Source: Anodontia alba (lineage: Eukaryota; Mollusca; Bivalvia; Lucinida; Lucinidae). Taken from it: a stretch of DNA of 64,000 nt. This document shows, piece by piece, positions 22,101 to 37,100 of the stretch (the stretch's first letter is position 1; the number at the start of each line of letters is the position of its first letter). The translations under genes were made by a program, and so were the position numbers. The notes below the pieces were generated by a model that was given only the letters and a program-made list of their open reading frames with translations, searched no databases and had not been told where the DNA came from. The stretch lies in NCBI GenBank assembly GCA_964016985.1, contig OZ024821.1, positions 19,118,855-19,182,854 of the forward strand, written 5' to 3'.

Positions 22101-25100
22101 AAAAAGAAAAATATTTGTCTAATACACCTTCTTATCTAGCACTATAAAAAGTCCTATCTAGATTTTAGGACAAGAGGGAAAGAATGTGCAGTGTTTCAAT
22201 ATTGCAATATTTACCAAATTTGATAGTAAGAAAAGCTTTTGTATATAAGCTGCTAACTGGATCAGGGGCTCCGTTGCTCCCTTGCAAAACATATCAACTA
22301 ATGCAGTTTTTGTTCCACATACCGTATTTGAGCTAATTACCACACATACCCCTATAAGTGCACAGTCAAGCAATTCCGCAGTCTTCAGGTTACAGCCAGT
22401 GTACTTTTTGTCTACTTCTTTATAAAGGCATATGTTGTGGGTACTCATTTGAATTGAATCGAATTGTCGATGCAATATAAATGAGTACCCACAACATATG
22501 CCTTTATAAAGAAAACTGGTCTTTTTTATAGTGTATCCTTAGTAAGTAGATACATATTTTACCACAAATGAGTGTTCCCTGTAATTTTGAAAAACCTAAG
22601 TGCACAGTGCCATTATTAGGTCAAATATGGTAATATTTTTCTTATTTCTTCACTGAAACATATGTTGTTGGTATTCATAATTAGTAAGTAGTCTAGTAGA
22701 GTTTCTTATTCCCTCATAGAACATATGTTTTGGATATTTGTTAGGATTGCTTCACTGAGGCAAATATCCAAAACATGTTTCTTTAAAGTATTAAGTACAA
22801 TATTCTTGATTAATTTGTACAAATACTTTTACTTATGAGAAAAATACTTCTACTTATGAAAACAATATATGTTTTCATGAAGAAAAAAAAACAACAACAT
22901 ACAAATATATCTTGGGCTGTGCAGTAGGCTTATACTGTGTGGATGCTAGGGATCTGTTGGGCCTTTGTTGTTTGTTGATAGCATAAGGGCCATCTTATGT
23001 TACGGATCATATGTGTCTTGTTTCAGATCGGGAATCCTGGTTAGTGCACAGTCTGGTTGACTACTATTACACATCACATTCAAGAAGTATAATCAGCATT
23101 ATCACAGAGCTTCGAGAGCCTCATGATAAGGTACCAGTCTTAACTTTTTATGCCCAAAACTTTGAAGAAGTTGAGGGGGGCATATTTCTTTTGTTTGCCT
23201 GTTTGTTTGTCACACTTTTCTTGTCAACAGGTTTTGATAACTATAGTGAATCCTCGTTACAGCCATAGAGTTTGTTGCTGTTGTACAGAATGCTTAGCCA
23301 GCAGATTGGTATGTAAGAAAGGTCCTGTTTTGTTCTTATTTCCTCTTAGTACATATGTTTTAGATATTTGTTAGAATCACCACACAGGTAATTCTAACAA
23401 CTATCTAAAACGTGTTTCTTTAAAGTATTAAATACAATATTCGTGCATAATTTGTGACAAATTTTTACCTCTTAAGGGAAGGTTTAGTGACAGTCAAATT
23501 GTCCCTATTAAGAATTTTGTTATTTATCCAATGTCAGTGTAAATGTCATTTATCCAATGTCGGTGTAAAGAATGTTGACAATATTTGAGCTAGGGCCTTG
23601 AATCTGTTGGATTCTTGGATCTGAAGAGCAGATCGCCTGATTGACTTTGAAAAAACATGGATGGTTATGCCCATATTAAATTTTTGCATTTTGTAGGGAC
23701 AACCATATAATTGAGGGCATAGTGATTTACAAACAGTGCTAGTTTTAGTGATCTCCCTAGCTCATTAAGGCATGTCACTTGCAACATGTCATCCTCTTCA
23801 TATTACCTGTGAAACATGCCTAAATTTCCAGTAAAAATAAATACCTTTTTTTTTTTTTCTTTTTCAACCAAAAAGTATTGATATTTTTAGCTCGAGCACA
23901 GTGTGCTCAATGTGAGCTATTATGGTCACCCTGTGTCTGTTGTCCGTTGTCAGCAATTTCTTTAAATGACCTCTTAAACTACTGGTATTGAACGAATTTC
24001 CACCAAACTTTCAGTGATTTTTTTACCTGAGCATCCCGAGTCCTGTACTCACATTTTTGCTTCGGGACTCGCCTTTTAAATCTCAGCGAGTCCTAGGACT
24101 CACAAAGTTATAGTGGAAAATTCTGTAATGGACGCAATGATTGTAAATAAATCACTGAACTTTACAGACATGTTTCATGCATGGACTCTAACAAAATTGC
24201 TTGGCTAAACAAGTTGGCCACCAGCACTAACAGTGGAAAAATCTTTAACAACATCTCCTCCTAGGTCAGTGGTCCATTTTCAAAATAATTTCACAGAAAT
24301 GTTCCTCTTATGCTGCTCTACCAAAATTGCTCAAATGGTTTTGCTCTGCTGAACAATATGGCCACCAGAGCTCCTCTTAGGTCAGTTGCCAGATTTCAAA
24401 ATAATTTAACAGAAATGTTTCACTTATGGCCCTTTACAAAAATTGCCCAAATGGTTCTGCTTTGCTGTACAAGATGGCCATTAGAGCTAAAAGTAGAAAA
24501 GTCTTTAAAAACGTCTCCTCCTAGGCCAGTGGTTTGATTTGAAAATAATTTCACAGAAATGTTCCTCCTTTTAAAATTGCTAGAACCTGCTCTTAAACTG
24601 GCTCCCAAACCCAGTTACTTTTTACCTAACAATATTTCTCCTTGGGATAGTTTGCATTAAATGTTTCTGAAAAAAATTAAGAAAAATATTTCAAAATGTC
24701 TTCTGAAATTTTTACAGAGTACTATGCTAAGTATTAAATTGTTTAATATTGTACTTATGGTCTTATTTTCACCAGCATTTTCTGGAAAAGCTGCTAGATG
24801 GCATTAAATCCCAAGAACATCAGCTGCTGGCATTACAACTCTTGCTGCATGTTGTCTGCAGACAACCAGGTTGGATTAGTAAAGTGGTTACTACGTCAGT
24901 GTTCAAGGTCATAATAAAATGTTTGAAGGTCAGTTCGAAAATTAACCCATTGAAGATTGGAGTCCTCTAAACCGGTAACTGGCAAACAGTGCAGACCCAG
25001 ATCAGATGCCGCAAAATGCGGCATCTGATCAGGGTCTCCACTTTTTGCAAATAGTTCAACCATTTTTCTCTAGGAATATTTTTATCATATAGCCTGACAT

Positions 25101-28100
25101 ACCTAAAATTGAAAAAGGACTTTTACAATATATAATGTGGGAGAGTTTATTCAGTCCTTAATGGGTTAATTGTTTGCAATTTTGCATGCTTAAGATAGAT
25201 TCAGCACATGTCAGATTACAGTACTTACCCTAAGTAGTCTTAAGATAGATTCAGCATGTGTCAGATTACTTACCCTAAGTATTTTGACAGACAGATCTAA
25301 GCAAACTGTAGACCAAGATCCAGTGTTGCAGAATGCTTCATCACATCAGGATCTACACTGCTTGCCACTCATCCAGTGACTGTTAGACACATCAATAGGT
25401 AGTATGATGGAAATGAAAAGCCCTGCTTCAGGGAAAATTAAGAAAAGGTGTTTTAAAACTTCCTCTGTTGACATGTTAATTGAGCATGCAAGGTTTTTAA
25501 CCCTTGTCCTGCTGAACCCGGATAAACCTTGCCTTTGCAAACAGTATAGATCAAGATCAGTTGGCTTCTGAAGAATCCAACTGATCTGGATCTGCATTGT
25601 TTGCCATTAATTATGTGAATTTATAGCAACAATCCAGATCAAGTAATCTGATTGGCTGAAAATTAGAAGTGGGCATGGCATCTTAATTTACTCAGAAGGA
25701 CAAGGGTTAACTCTTCAGCAGAAAGTGAATTTTTTTTTTCAAAGCTCTTGCCTCATAACATGGCTTGATAGTATTTACTGTATAAGCAACAGCATGTGTC
25801 ATGGATGGCTATTACTTAGCATTATGAAAACATGCCTATTCAAATATACTGAAAATTTTCCCACCGAAAAATGAAAATTTTCAGGTAAAAATTTCTGATA
25901 TTTTTCATAGTTCTGCTCAAAACATAGATTGTGGGTACTCGTTAGAACCGCCTCACTGAGGCGGTTCTAATGAGTACCACAATCTATGTTTTTGAGCAGA
26001 AATAAGAAAAATAATGCATACCCCTGTAAACCCCAGTTTTACTATATAAAAGTGGGGTTTAAGGGGGTCAAAATTATATAGGCATGTTTTCGTGATAGTT
26101 TTTGTTGTAGTTGATGATAAAGTTATAATAAAAACTATATATGCTTTATTTGGCACAAAGTCGGCAGGGATTCCATGGTCTTCTCAGTTTTGTAAGATTC
26201 GTCGTTTCTCAGACTCTAATAACAGCTCCAGAAGGATATCTGCAAAAATATTTTTGTCACGCATGCTTTAGCATGGGCGACTTAGGCGTGCAAGTTTACA
26301 TCTGTCTGTTCGTCTTTCCGTGAACTCCTTACAGTTTTGCACCGATCATTTTGAAACTTTGCATGTGTTTCTTCATGGTATGAAGATGTGCATGTGGTTT
26401 GGATATAATTGTTAGATTATTTTTTGTCACTTTTTCCACATTGTGATGTGCACAATACTGGCCAACCACATAGAGGACTAAGCCTGCCCAGTAAACTTGT
26501 GGTTAGGTAAACTGACCGTGCTTGACATGACCCCATTGGGTTGACTGGGCCATAAAACCTCAAAACAAACAAAATCCACATTGTAAACTTAGTCATTTTT
26601 CACCTCAATATATTGACAGTGGGTACCTCTTGTGAGTGCAACTCCTCTTACAGTTTTATACTGATTGTTTTGAAACTTTGCATGTGTTTTCTTAATGGTA
26701 TGAGGTGTGCATGTGGTATGGGTATAATTTTGAGAACATTTTTTGTCACTTTTTCCACATTGTGAACTTAGTCATTTTTCAGCCTCAGTTAGTCAGTATA
26801 TAGACAATGGGTACCTCTTGTGAGCGCAACTCCTCACTTTTTCCACATTGTGAACTTAGTCATTTTTCAGCCTCAGTTAGTCAGTATATAGACAATGGGT
26901 ACCTCTTGTGAGCGCAACTCCTCTTACACTTTTGTACCGATTGTTTTGAAACTTTGCATATTGTTTCTTCATGGTATGAGGATGTGCATTTGGTTTGGAT
27001 ATAATTGATAGGTTATTTTTTGTCACTTTTTCCACATTGTGAACTTAGTCATTTTTCACCCTTTATATAGAAACAGTTGGTACCTCTTGTGAGTGCAACT
27101 CCTCTTACAGTTTTGTACCAATTATTATGAAACTTTGCGTGCATGTTCTTCATGATATGAGGATCTGCGTGTGGTTTGGATGTAATTGTTAGATTATTTT
27201 TTTTTACTTTTTTACACATTGTGAGCTTAATCATTTTTCACCCTCAATATATAGACAGTGGGTACCTCATGAGCACAACTCCTCATACAATTTTATACTA
27301 ATCTTTTTGGAACTTTGCACATGTTTTCTCCATAATCTGAAGATGTGCATGTGCTTTTCATATAATCCTTGCCATATTTTTTGTCACTTTTTTGTGCTTT
27401 TTGAACTTTGTCATTTTCTGACCTCAGATGTTTAGACAGTGGGTACCTTGTGATTGCAACTTCTCATACAATTTTAAACCAGTCTTTTTGAAACTTTGCA
27501 CATGTTTTCTCCCGGGTCTGCAGAAGTGCATGTGGTTTTGGATATGGTTTTCAAATTTATTTTTGTCACTTTTTCCACTTTAACTTCCTCAGATTTTATG
27601 AAAGTGTACAGACCGTGGGTACTTTTTGAGCCCAATTTCTCATGCATCATATGAGAAAATGCAAATGCTTTCAATGAAATTAATATAATCATATAATCCT
27701 TGTCTTTAGTTTTTGTCACTTTTCCAACTAAGCACTGCCAAGAATGAAAAACTTATTTAATAACCCCATTCTGATTGTGGCTCCTGTGACTATTGCCCCA
27801 GCAGGTGCGACGCCGCCTTCGGCGGAATTCTGTTGTTTTTTATTTCTCCACAAAAACATTTGTGGCTACTCATTAGAAGGACATTGGGGAGGTTATTATA
27901 AGTACCCACATCAAATGTTGTCAAAGAGATATAAGGATATACTGGTACCAATATTTTTCACAAGAAATAAGAGACTTACCTGGAGCTGTGTCTAATTTGA
28001 GATCATATAAGAAGACAGATGATTGTTTTTCTAACACCCACATACTTTTTTTTATAGAGAAGTAAGAAGAATTATTTCAAAATGAACACCATGGTTCCTT

Positions 28101-31100
28101 AACAGATCCTCTGGATAACTAACTTAGGGCATTTACCTTGTTTGTATTGTAGGCGGAGACAAATATTCCAGTCCTGATGACAGGAGTAACCACAGTTGCC
28201 ATTCTGTTGCCGTTTGTACCAACTCTGATTGGTCCTTACTTACCTGATCTGTTTGAAATATTTAATCGCTTAGCCTCTTTCAGTGTGAAGAAACCAGGTA
28301 AGCAGTTTGCTCATAATTCTACATAAGGCATTGTTTCTTCAAAAAGTATTGAGCCCAGTTGTTCAAAGCTAACGATGTCGTTAGTTAACAATTCGTTAAA
28401 CTTTAAATCAAGTGATACAGCAAATATGCTGAAATTTTTTGTTGAAAAAATGTGAGTAGCTTTTGCAGTGCAAAAGCTACTCACATTTTTTCAGCAAAAA
28501 ATATCAGAATATTGTATATTGAATCCACTAAAACAGTTAACGAAATGACCCTTAACGAGCTCGTTAAGCTAACGACGCTTTGAACAACTGGGCCTTGATT
28601 TTTTTATTGCTCCGTAAAAACATATGTTGAGGGTTCTCATTAGAGATGCTTTTCTGAGACATTTTGATGGGTACCCACAAGTTTTTTTTTTATAGAATTC
28701 AGTGGGATGGTCAGGTGTGGTGAAGGTGTAGTGTATCTTGCATCGCTGGGACGTCCAACTGATATTGGCAAGGCCTGCTCTCCTTGTAGCAGGTGAGGGT
28801 AGAGGGGGAATGCTTTTATTTCTTCTGTTTCTTCACTTTCATTCCTATTCCTCTTTCTTCCCTGCCTCTCTTTCTTATCTCTTCTACTGTCTCTTATATC
28901 TCTTTTCTATTTTTCTGGGAGATGACACAAAATGATCCACAAGGGTTGACGTGTCGTTAAACCCCAACACAATCAGTCAGTTACAGAATTCAGAAAAACC
29001 TTTCACAGCTCTAGATAAGGCACTTTTTCATACAAAAAGTGCAAATGTTTCTCCCTGAAAGTGTATGTTGTGGTACTTATTAGAAGCGCCTCTCCAAGGT
29101 ACTTCCAGTGAGTACCACAACATACATTTTCAGGGAGAAATAAGAGAAATATTTACCCAATTCCCCCTCATGTCTTGATCTGTGTAGATAAAGCAATTTT
29201 TTTTCATTAAAAGATATTGATTTTTTTCTTAACCCTTCATTAAACATACATTTTGGGTACTCATTAGATGTGCCTCACTGAGTGCTTCTGATAGGTACCC
29301 ACAATTGTTTTTTTTTTTTTGTTGAATTAAGAAAAATGTTTCACAGTTCCAGATAAGGCACTTTTTTGTGCAAAAATTATCAATACTTATTTCTCCACAA
29401 AAAACATGTTGTGGGTATTCATTAGAAGTGCCTCCTTGAGGGGCTTCTAATGAGTACCCACAACATAGGTTTTCACAGAGAAATAAGAAAAATATTGTGT
29501 GGATACCCCTCTTATTTGGAGCCATGTGTTAGTCTGAATACCCATCTTGTCTTAGGCTAAGGTTTGATATATGATGTGCTATAATGTGTGTATTAACTCT
29601 TTGCTTGGTAATTTTGCATGTTTTTTTGTCGTCTGTGGATTTTTTTTTATGCACCGCCACCAAAAAGTGGCGGGGTATTATGTTATACCCTCTGAAATTT
29701 TGAGTGTCCATCCCTCCGTCCGTCAGCGCCCCCCCACCATTCGTCTGCCCGCAACTCCTCCTACAGTTTTAGGCCAATCCTTTTCAAATTTTACAGGCGC
29801 TTTTAGGATGGTCTGAAGATATGCATATTGTTTTTTCAGAATCTGAAATTATTTTTTATCACATTTTTTTCATTTTTAACTTAGACTTTTTCGAGCCCTA
29901 ATACTACAGAAATGTATATATAGGGAGTATGTACCTTCTGCCCGCAACTCCTTTTACAGTTTTAGGCCAATCTTTTTCAAACTTTACAGGCACTTTTAGG
30001 ATGGTCTGAAGATATGCATATTGTTTTTTCAGAATCCTGAAATTATCTTTTATCACATTTTTTTCATTTTTAACTTAGACTTTTTTCGAGCCCTAATACT
30101 ACAGAAATGTATAGGGAGTATGTACCTTCTGCCCGCAACTCCTCCTACAGTTTTAGGCCAATCCTTTTCAAACTTTACAGGCGCTTTTACGATGGTCTGA
30201 AGATATGCATACCGGTATTGTTTTTTCAGAATCCAGAAATTATTTTTTATCACATTTTTTTCATTTTAAACTTAGACTTTTTCGAGCCCTAATACTACAG
30301 AAATGTATAGGGAGTATGTACCTTGTACGCACAACTCCTCCTACAGTTTTAGGCTAATCCTTTTGAAACTTTACAGGTGCTTTTAGGATGGTCTGAAGAT
30401 ATGCATATTGTTTTTTCAGAATCCTGAAATTATTTTTTATTACATTTTTTGCATTTTTAACTTAGACTTTTTTCGAGCCCTAGTACTACAGAAATGTATA
30501 GGGAGTATGTACCTTGTACCCGCAACACCTCCTACATTTTCAGGCCGATCCTTTTGAAACTTTACACATGCTTTTAGGATGGTCTGAAGATATGCATATT
30601 GTTTTTTTTTTCAGAATCCTGAAATTATTTTTTATCACTTTTTATTGTAACTTAGTCCATTGGTGTTTTTCTTTTCTTTTTTTTTTTTTTTTTTTTTTTT
30701 TTTTGAGTTATGAAATAACTGTTTATTGCTTCTCTTCATGTTTAACTTAGATTGTTTTCAGCCCTTATACTACAGAAGTGCATAGGGAATATGTCCCTGT
30801 GTGGCGGGGCATGGTGCATGGCTTGCAGTTTTATTTAAAATAAACTTTTTCAAAAGAATCGTTTAGGAATACCAACAGAGTGTCAAACAGTTTGGGTCGG
30901 ATCAGGCCGGACATTTTGTCGGGCCTGATCTGGGTCCAAACTTTGCAATGGTTATCAGCAGACAACAAAAGGTGCAATTAGCGGGGAAAGAGTTGAGTCC
31001 AGAAAAGCAAACAGGAAGTCATGGATGTTCTCTCCCTTGTGAAAAATGGCTGAAAATCTACCAAGTGTATCAAAACCCCTTAAGATTCTTAACCCTTGCC

Positions 31101-34100
31101 ATGCTAAATAAATTAAGATGCCACACCCACTTCTAATTTTCAGCCAATAAGATTCCTTGATCCAGGTAGTTGATACAAATTTACATAATGACAAACATTG
31201 CAGACCCAGATCATTTGGCTTCTTCAGAACTCTTTCAGCCTGGTAGACCAATACAGATACCTTTGCAGACAGTGCAGATCCTGATGGGATGTCTCATCAG
31301 GATCTACACTGTTTGCCATCCTGTTTTTGATTTTAGACTGAAACCCCATTCTGCATAAGTGGACATGTCAGAATTCAAGGATGGGAGAGTCCACTTCAGA
31401 AACTTGGAGATGAAAGGGTTAATCATTAATATTGATGCGTATATATTTCAGCTGGTAACATTCCAGATGTCTTCCTACTCCATCTTCAAGTGTCAGTATA
31501 TGCATTGTTCCACAGACTCTACGGGATGTTTCCGTATAACTTTCTGACGTATTTAAGGCATTATTACACCAAGAAGGAAAATTCTCATGTCTTCGAGGAA
31601 GTTGTGCAGGTTATTATTCATATCCCAGTAAACACACAACGTCATAACAGCATTGCTCCGTTGCCGCCATGACGTCGCCGCCTGTCCGCATGTTATTTTT
31701 CTTGTTTCTCCATGAAAACATATATTGTGGGTAATCATAATAAGTGCCTTATGTCAGTCCTATACTAGCCATAGCATGAGATAAGCGTGGTATCAAGTAA
31801 ACATTTTTTCTTATATCTGCACAAAAACATTTGTTTTTATAGGTACTCATTAGAATTGCCTTGCTGAGGCCCCTCTTAGTCTAATGAGTACCTATAACTT
31901 CTGATTTTGTGTAGAAAAAAGAAAATGTCCATACTGTTTGGTTGAAAAAAGCATCTTATCTGGAGCCTGTCTCTGTAACGCAGTGGGTAGCACATCTGAC
32001 TGCAGATCTAGGGGTCATAAGTTCCACTTATTGATGCTCATTGAATAATTTCTGTGGTTGTTCACCCCTTCAGCTGATTCAAGAAGGGCATTTGTTAGTT
32101 ACTGATGAAAGTATGTGCCCAAGTACAGGTTAACCACTGCCTTCCCAGGGACAGTGTAAGTAGGTTAACAACCCTCTTGACATGACCCTAATGGGTACCA
32201 TATTTACCCTAAGTATTCGGACACCTCAACTCCTTACCATATATGTTCTAAAATTTGAACCAGTTCAATTCACTACCCGATGTTGTGTCTAAAAATTGCT
32301 GGATGAGTGGCATCCAGTGTAGACCCAGATGGGACACAGCATTTTGCGGTGTCTCATCTGGGTCTGTACTATTTGCTCAGGCCTGTCTGTCCGAATATAT
32401 ATGTTAAATACGGTAAACTGGGCCATGAAACCTCAACTTAAACAAAATATCTAGAGTTATGAGTAGCATTTACCGTAATAACCCTAAATGTTTAGACAGA
32501 TATACCTGTGCAAACAATGCAGACCCAGATCAGATGCTACATAATGTGACATCTGATCAGTCTACATTGTTTGCCACTCATCCAGCAATATTTTAGACAT
32601 ATCAACAGGTAGTAGAATGAACTCGTTCAAAATTTAGGACATGGTATGTAGTTAAGGCATCCCAATATTTAGGGTAAATACAGTTGTTCTATTTCTGTGA
32701 GGCACTTCTAATGAGTACCCAAAACATATGCTTTCATAGAGAAATTGGAGGAATATTTATGTTGATTTCCCAGCTAATCTAGACCTGTGAGTACCTCGTC
32801 TGTTGAATTTGCCCAATGAGTAGGATTATCACCGTCAGAGAAACCCCTATCATGATACTATCAAGGGTCTTATATCACGATGCATCAAGATACTATCAGC
32901 GTTTCCAAATCAAACAAATTGCATTGATTTTATAAAGAACGGACCACCTATAAACATTACTGCTCTCTCAAATATCAGCTTTGCTATCATTTTAACAAAC
33001 ATTTTTGCAAAACAGAAGTCTTTTCTCTTCTCTGTTAATTTAGACAAAAAAAGCTTCAGAATGGTGTTAAAGAAGGAGAAAATGTACAGGAACAAGAACT
33101 ATCAAAACTATTGATAGTTGAAGAGACTATCAGTGATAGCTATCGATAGTTGAAAACACTATCATGATAGCACTATCTTGGCAGTCACTATTATAATGCA
33201 TCAATATTTTGATATATATCTTTACACCACTACCAGTGAGTGCTCAATTCAGGAGCCTGTTTCACACAAAGACCAAGCACATTTTGTGGCTTTTGTTTGA
33301 CCTGAACTTTTTTATATTTTCAGTCTATGTTACAGAGAGTGAGACTTCACCCCAATCTTATCACTGGTACAAAGGATCAGGAAACCTCTAAAGAAAGGTA
33401 TTTAATGTACACATGTTTACTCCAAACCTTTTTTATACCAAGAAAGCACACATTATGTAAGCATATATTATGTAAATACAACGAAAGCATACATTATGGG
33501 TACTTGTTAGATTTGAAATAAAGCTGTGTGATAGTTCTGTGATAGTTCTGGTTACATTAGATGGCCTGTAATAGTTCTGGTTATATCAGCTGTACTTTAC
33601 ATGAGATCTGAGCTCAAACTTCTTACTTGATTCACTGATGATCATTGTCTTTAAGGAGATTGAGCATGAAATAATTTCTATAGTGATTCTCCCATTTCCG
33701 CTAATTCAAGAAGATCAGTTATCACTTACTGACAAAAGTATGTGCACAAAGTAATGGTTAAGTGCTAAGAGGAGTAATGGCACATGGAGGCGGGAGAGGA
33801 CCAGAAGGATGGCCTGCCCCTATATAGGGCTAGGAAGAGCACTGATGGCAGCCATAGGTCTAGATAAGGGAGGGTCTCTAGTAAGTATTTTTCTTATTTC
33901 TCCATGAAAACATATGTTGTGGTACTCATTAGAAGTGCCTCAGCTAGGCGCTTCTAATGAGTACGCACAACATATGTTTTTGTGGAGAAATAAGAAAAAT
34001 ATCAATACTTTTGGACTGAAAAAAGCGCCTTAACTAGTGCTGTGGATGCTACAGCCTTTGAGATTTTATGACTTCTTTTTTATCATTACCAGTTATAAAA

Positions 34101-37100
34101 ACAGACCAAAACATGGTCGATTACAATATATAGTTTACCATTAAAGCCCTTAGCAAATTGTAGCAGATGACAGTCTAAAATTGATTTTGTTATTTTTCAG
34201 AGAAAATAAGAATTCACGTTTGTGTGCTTTATAAATTGTCATGCCTTGTTTTCTCAGAAAAGTATAACAAAATAATCCTGCTATACTGACCATGTATTTT
34301 TATGCCCCCGCCATTTTCAGTGCGGGGAGGGAGGTGGGGGTGCATATAGTATCACCACTGTCGGTACGTATGTCCGTCTCGTCCCTCCTGTCCGTCCTGT
34401 ACTTAACAGAAATGGTTTCCATGCGATATCTTTTGAAAAAGATTAGTGTATTGGATTCATATTTTATATACACATAAAATGTAGGTCAAGTTCGATTTAG
34501 GGTAAATTCCACCAATTATTTTGGGAGTGATGGCCCCTTTTCAACTTTGAAACATTTTCAGCTTTGAAAAATGGTTTCCGTTCGATATCTTTTGAAAAGA
34601 TTAGTGTATTGGATTCAAATTTGATACACAGGTATGTAATCATAAAATCTAGGTCAAGTTCGATTTAAGGTAAAATCCACCAATTATTTTAGGTTATGGC
34701 CCTTTTTCAACTTTGAAAAATTGTTTCTGTTCCATAACTTTTGAAAAGATTAGTGTATGGGATTCATATTTTATACACCAGCATATAATTATAAAATATA
34801 GGTCAAGTTTGATTTAGGGTAAAATCCACTTTGGAGTTTCAGCCCTTTTTCAACGTTGAAAAATAGTTGAAAAATGGTTTCAGTTCGATATCTTTTGAAA
34901 AGATTAGTATATTGGATTCAAATTTTATACACAGGTATATAGTCATAAAATGTAGGTCAAATTTGGTTTAGGGTAAAATCCACCAATTATTTTGGGAGTT
35001 ATGGCCCTTTTTCAACTTTGAAAAATGGTTTCCGTTCCATAACTTTTGAAAAAATAGTGAATTGGATTCATATTCTATACACGAGCATATAATTATAAAA
35101 TATAGGTCAAGTTTGATGTAGGGTAAAATCCACCAATAATTTTTGGAGTTATGGCCCTTTTTCAAGTTTGAAAAATAGTTGAAAAATGGTTTCCGGTCGA
35201 TATCTTTTGAAAAGATTAGTGTATTGGATTCAAATTTTATACACAGGTATATGATCATAAAATGTAGGTCAAGTTTGATTTACGGTAAAATCCACCAATT
35301 ATTTTGGGAGTTATGGCCCTTTTCTAACTTTGAAAAATGGTTTCCGTTCCATAACTTTTTAAAAGATAGTGAATTGGATTCTTATTCTATACACGAGCAT
35401 ATAATTGTTAAATATAGGTCAAGTTCGATGTAGGGTAAAATCCACCAATTATTTTTGGAGTTATGGCCCTTTTTCAATGTTGAAAAATAGTTTCCGTTTG
35501 ATATCTTTTGAAAACATTACTTTATTGGATTCATACTTAATATACAGGTATAATCATAAAATAGAGGTCAAGTTCGATTTAGGGTAAAATCCACCCATTA
35601 TTTTGGGAGTTATGGCCCTTTTTGACCTTCCATAAATGTTTTCTTTCGATATTATTTTAAAAAAGATTGATGTATTGGATTCATATTTTATACACAGGAT
35701 ATAATCATAAAATATAGGTCAGGTTTGATTAAGGGTAAAATCTGCCAATTATTATGAGAATTATGGCCCTTTTTTCAACTTCATTTTTTGCAAAATGCCT
35801 GCATGTGGGTGAGGATGGCCCTTGGCAGGGACAGCTGTGTCATATTGACTCATTTCTAGTTTTTACTGTTTTTCATGACTTTCACAGATTCAACCTTTAC
35901 CTTTCTCTTGGCTAATTTGGTGGACAACAAATTGATTATATTTTTCTTATTTTTTTCCTGAAAGCAGGTCTTGACATTTCATGCAAATGGAGACAATTTA
36001 CATTAAATGTCTGAAAATCTGTTTTCTGGGGAAAATAAGAAAAAAAAAAGTAACACAGAGTGCTAAGCTTCCTTGGCTAATTCATCAGATGACAAATTGA
36101 TGATGTATTTCTTACTTTTTCCAGAAATTGGAGACAATTTGCATGAAATGTCGAAAACTGTTATTTGGGAAAAATAAGAAAAATATTTCATTATGTTGTG
36201 TGCTGACAATTTTACCCAGAATGCAAAGCTTTAAATGAGAGACATTAACATAAAGTAAGGCAGTCTTTTTCTTTTTCACCAAGGTGGCGACAGATGGAAC
36301 CACAGGATGTGGTGGTGGAATGTGCCAAAATGTCCTTGGACCTTGTGGAGGGCACCTGGGAGCAGTTACACTGTCCAATAGTAGCATCTCGCTATTACTC
36401 AAGGAGACTTACACATTGCCAGCAGAAAAAACAGTTTAGTCCTCAGCTGAAAGGTTAGGATAGCATAATTTCTCTGATCTTTTAGCTCGCCTGAATAATG
36501 TTCATGGAGAGCTATTGTACTACCCTCGGCGTCGGTATTGGCGTCCACAAATGTTAAAGATTTTGTTAAAGTTTTTAAGACCTCATTATTTCCTAACCTT
36601 ATCACTGATTTGAATCATCTTTGGTATGATGATACATATTGGTCGAAAATTTTGTGCCCTACCATCCCCACCACTCTAGGTCATGTCAAGGTCAAGGTCC
36701 CTGACTTAGAATTTTCATGTTAAAATTTTATGTCAAAGTTTTTAGGCTCTCATTACTTCTAAATTAAATGATGGATTTAGTTTTTATTTAGTATCATGAT
36801 AGGTACTGGTCAAAAGTTTATAACAGCACCATCAGCACTCATGACAGTGGCCTTGAGGTTGAGGTCACAGACTTGGAATTTAAATGTTAAAGTTTTCGTT
36901 TAATTTTTTTTTTTATACCTCATTATTTCTTAACCTTATCACTGATTTGATTCATCTTTGGTATGATGATACATATTGGTCCAAAATTTTGCCCAGTTCC
37001 ATCCCCACTTCACTAGTTATTGTTAAGGTCAAGGTCACAGTCATGTCAAAATTTTCATGTTAAAATTTTATTTCTTAAGTTTTTAGGACCTCATTACTTC

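Noticed and set aside
24310..24608. Frames on both strands inside 23887-24640
   Set aside because: Repeat-unit translations that recur with the tandem period.
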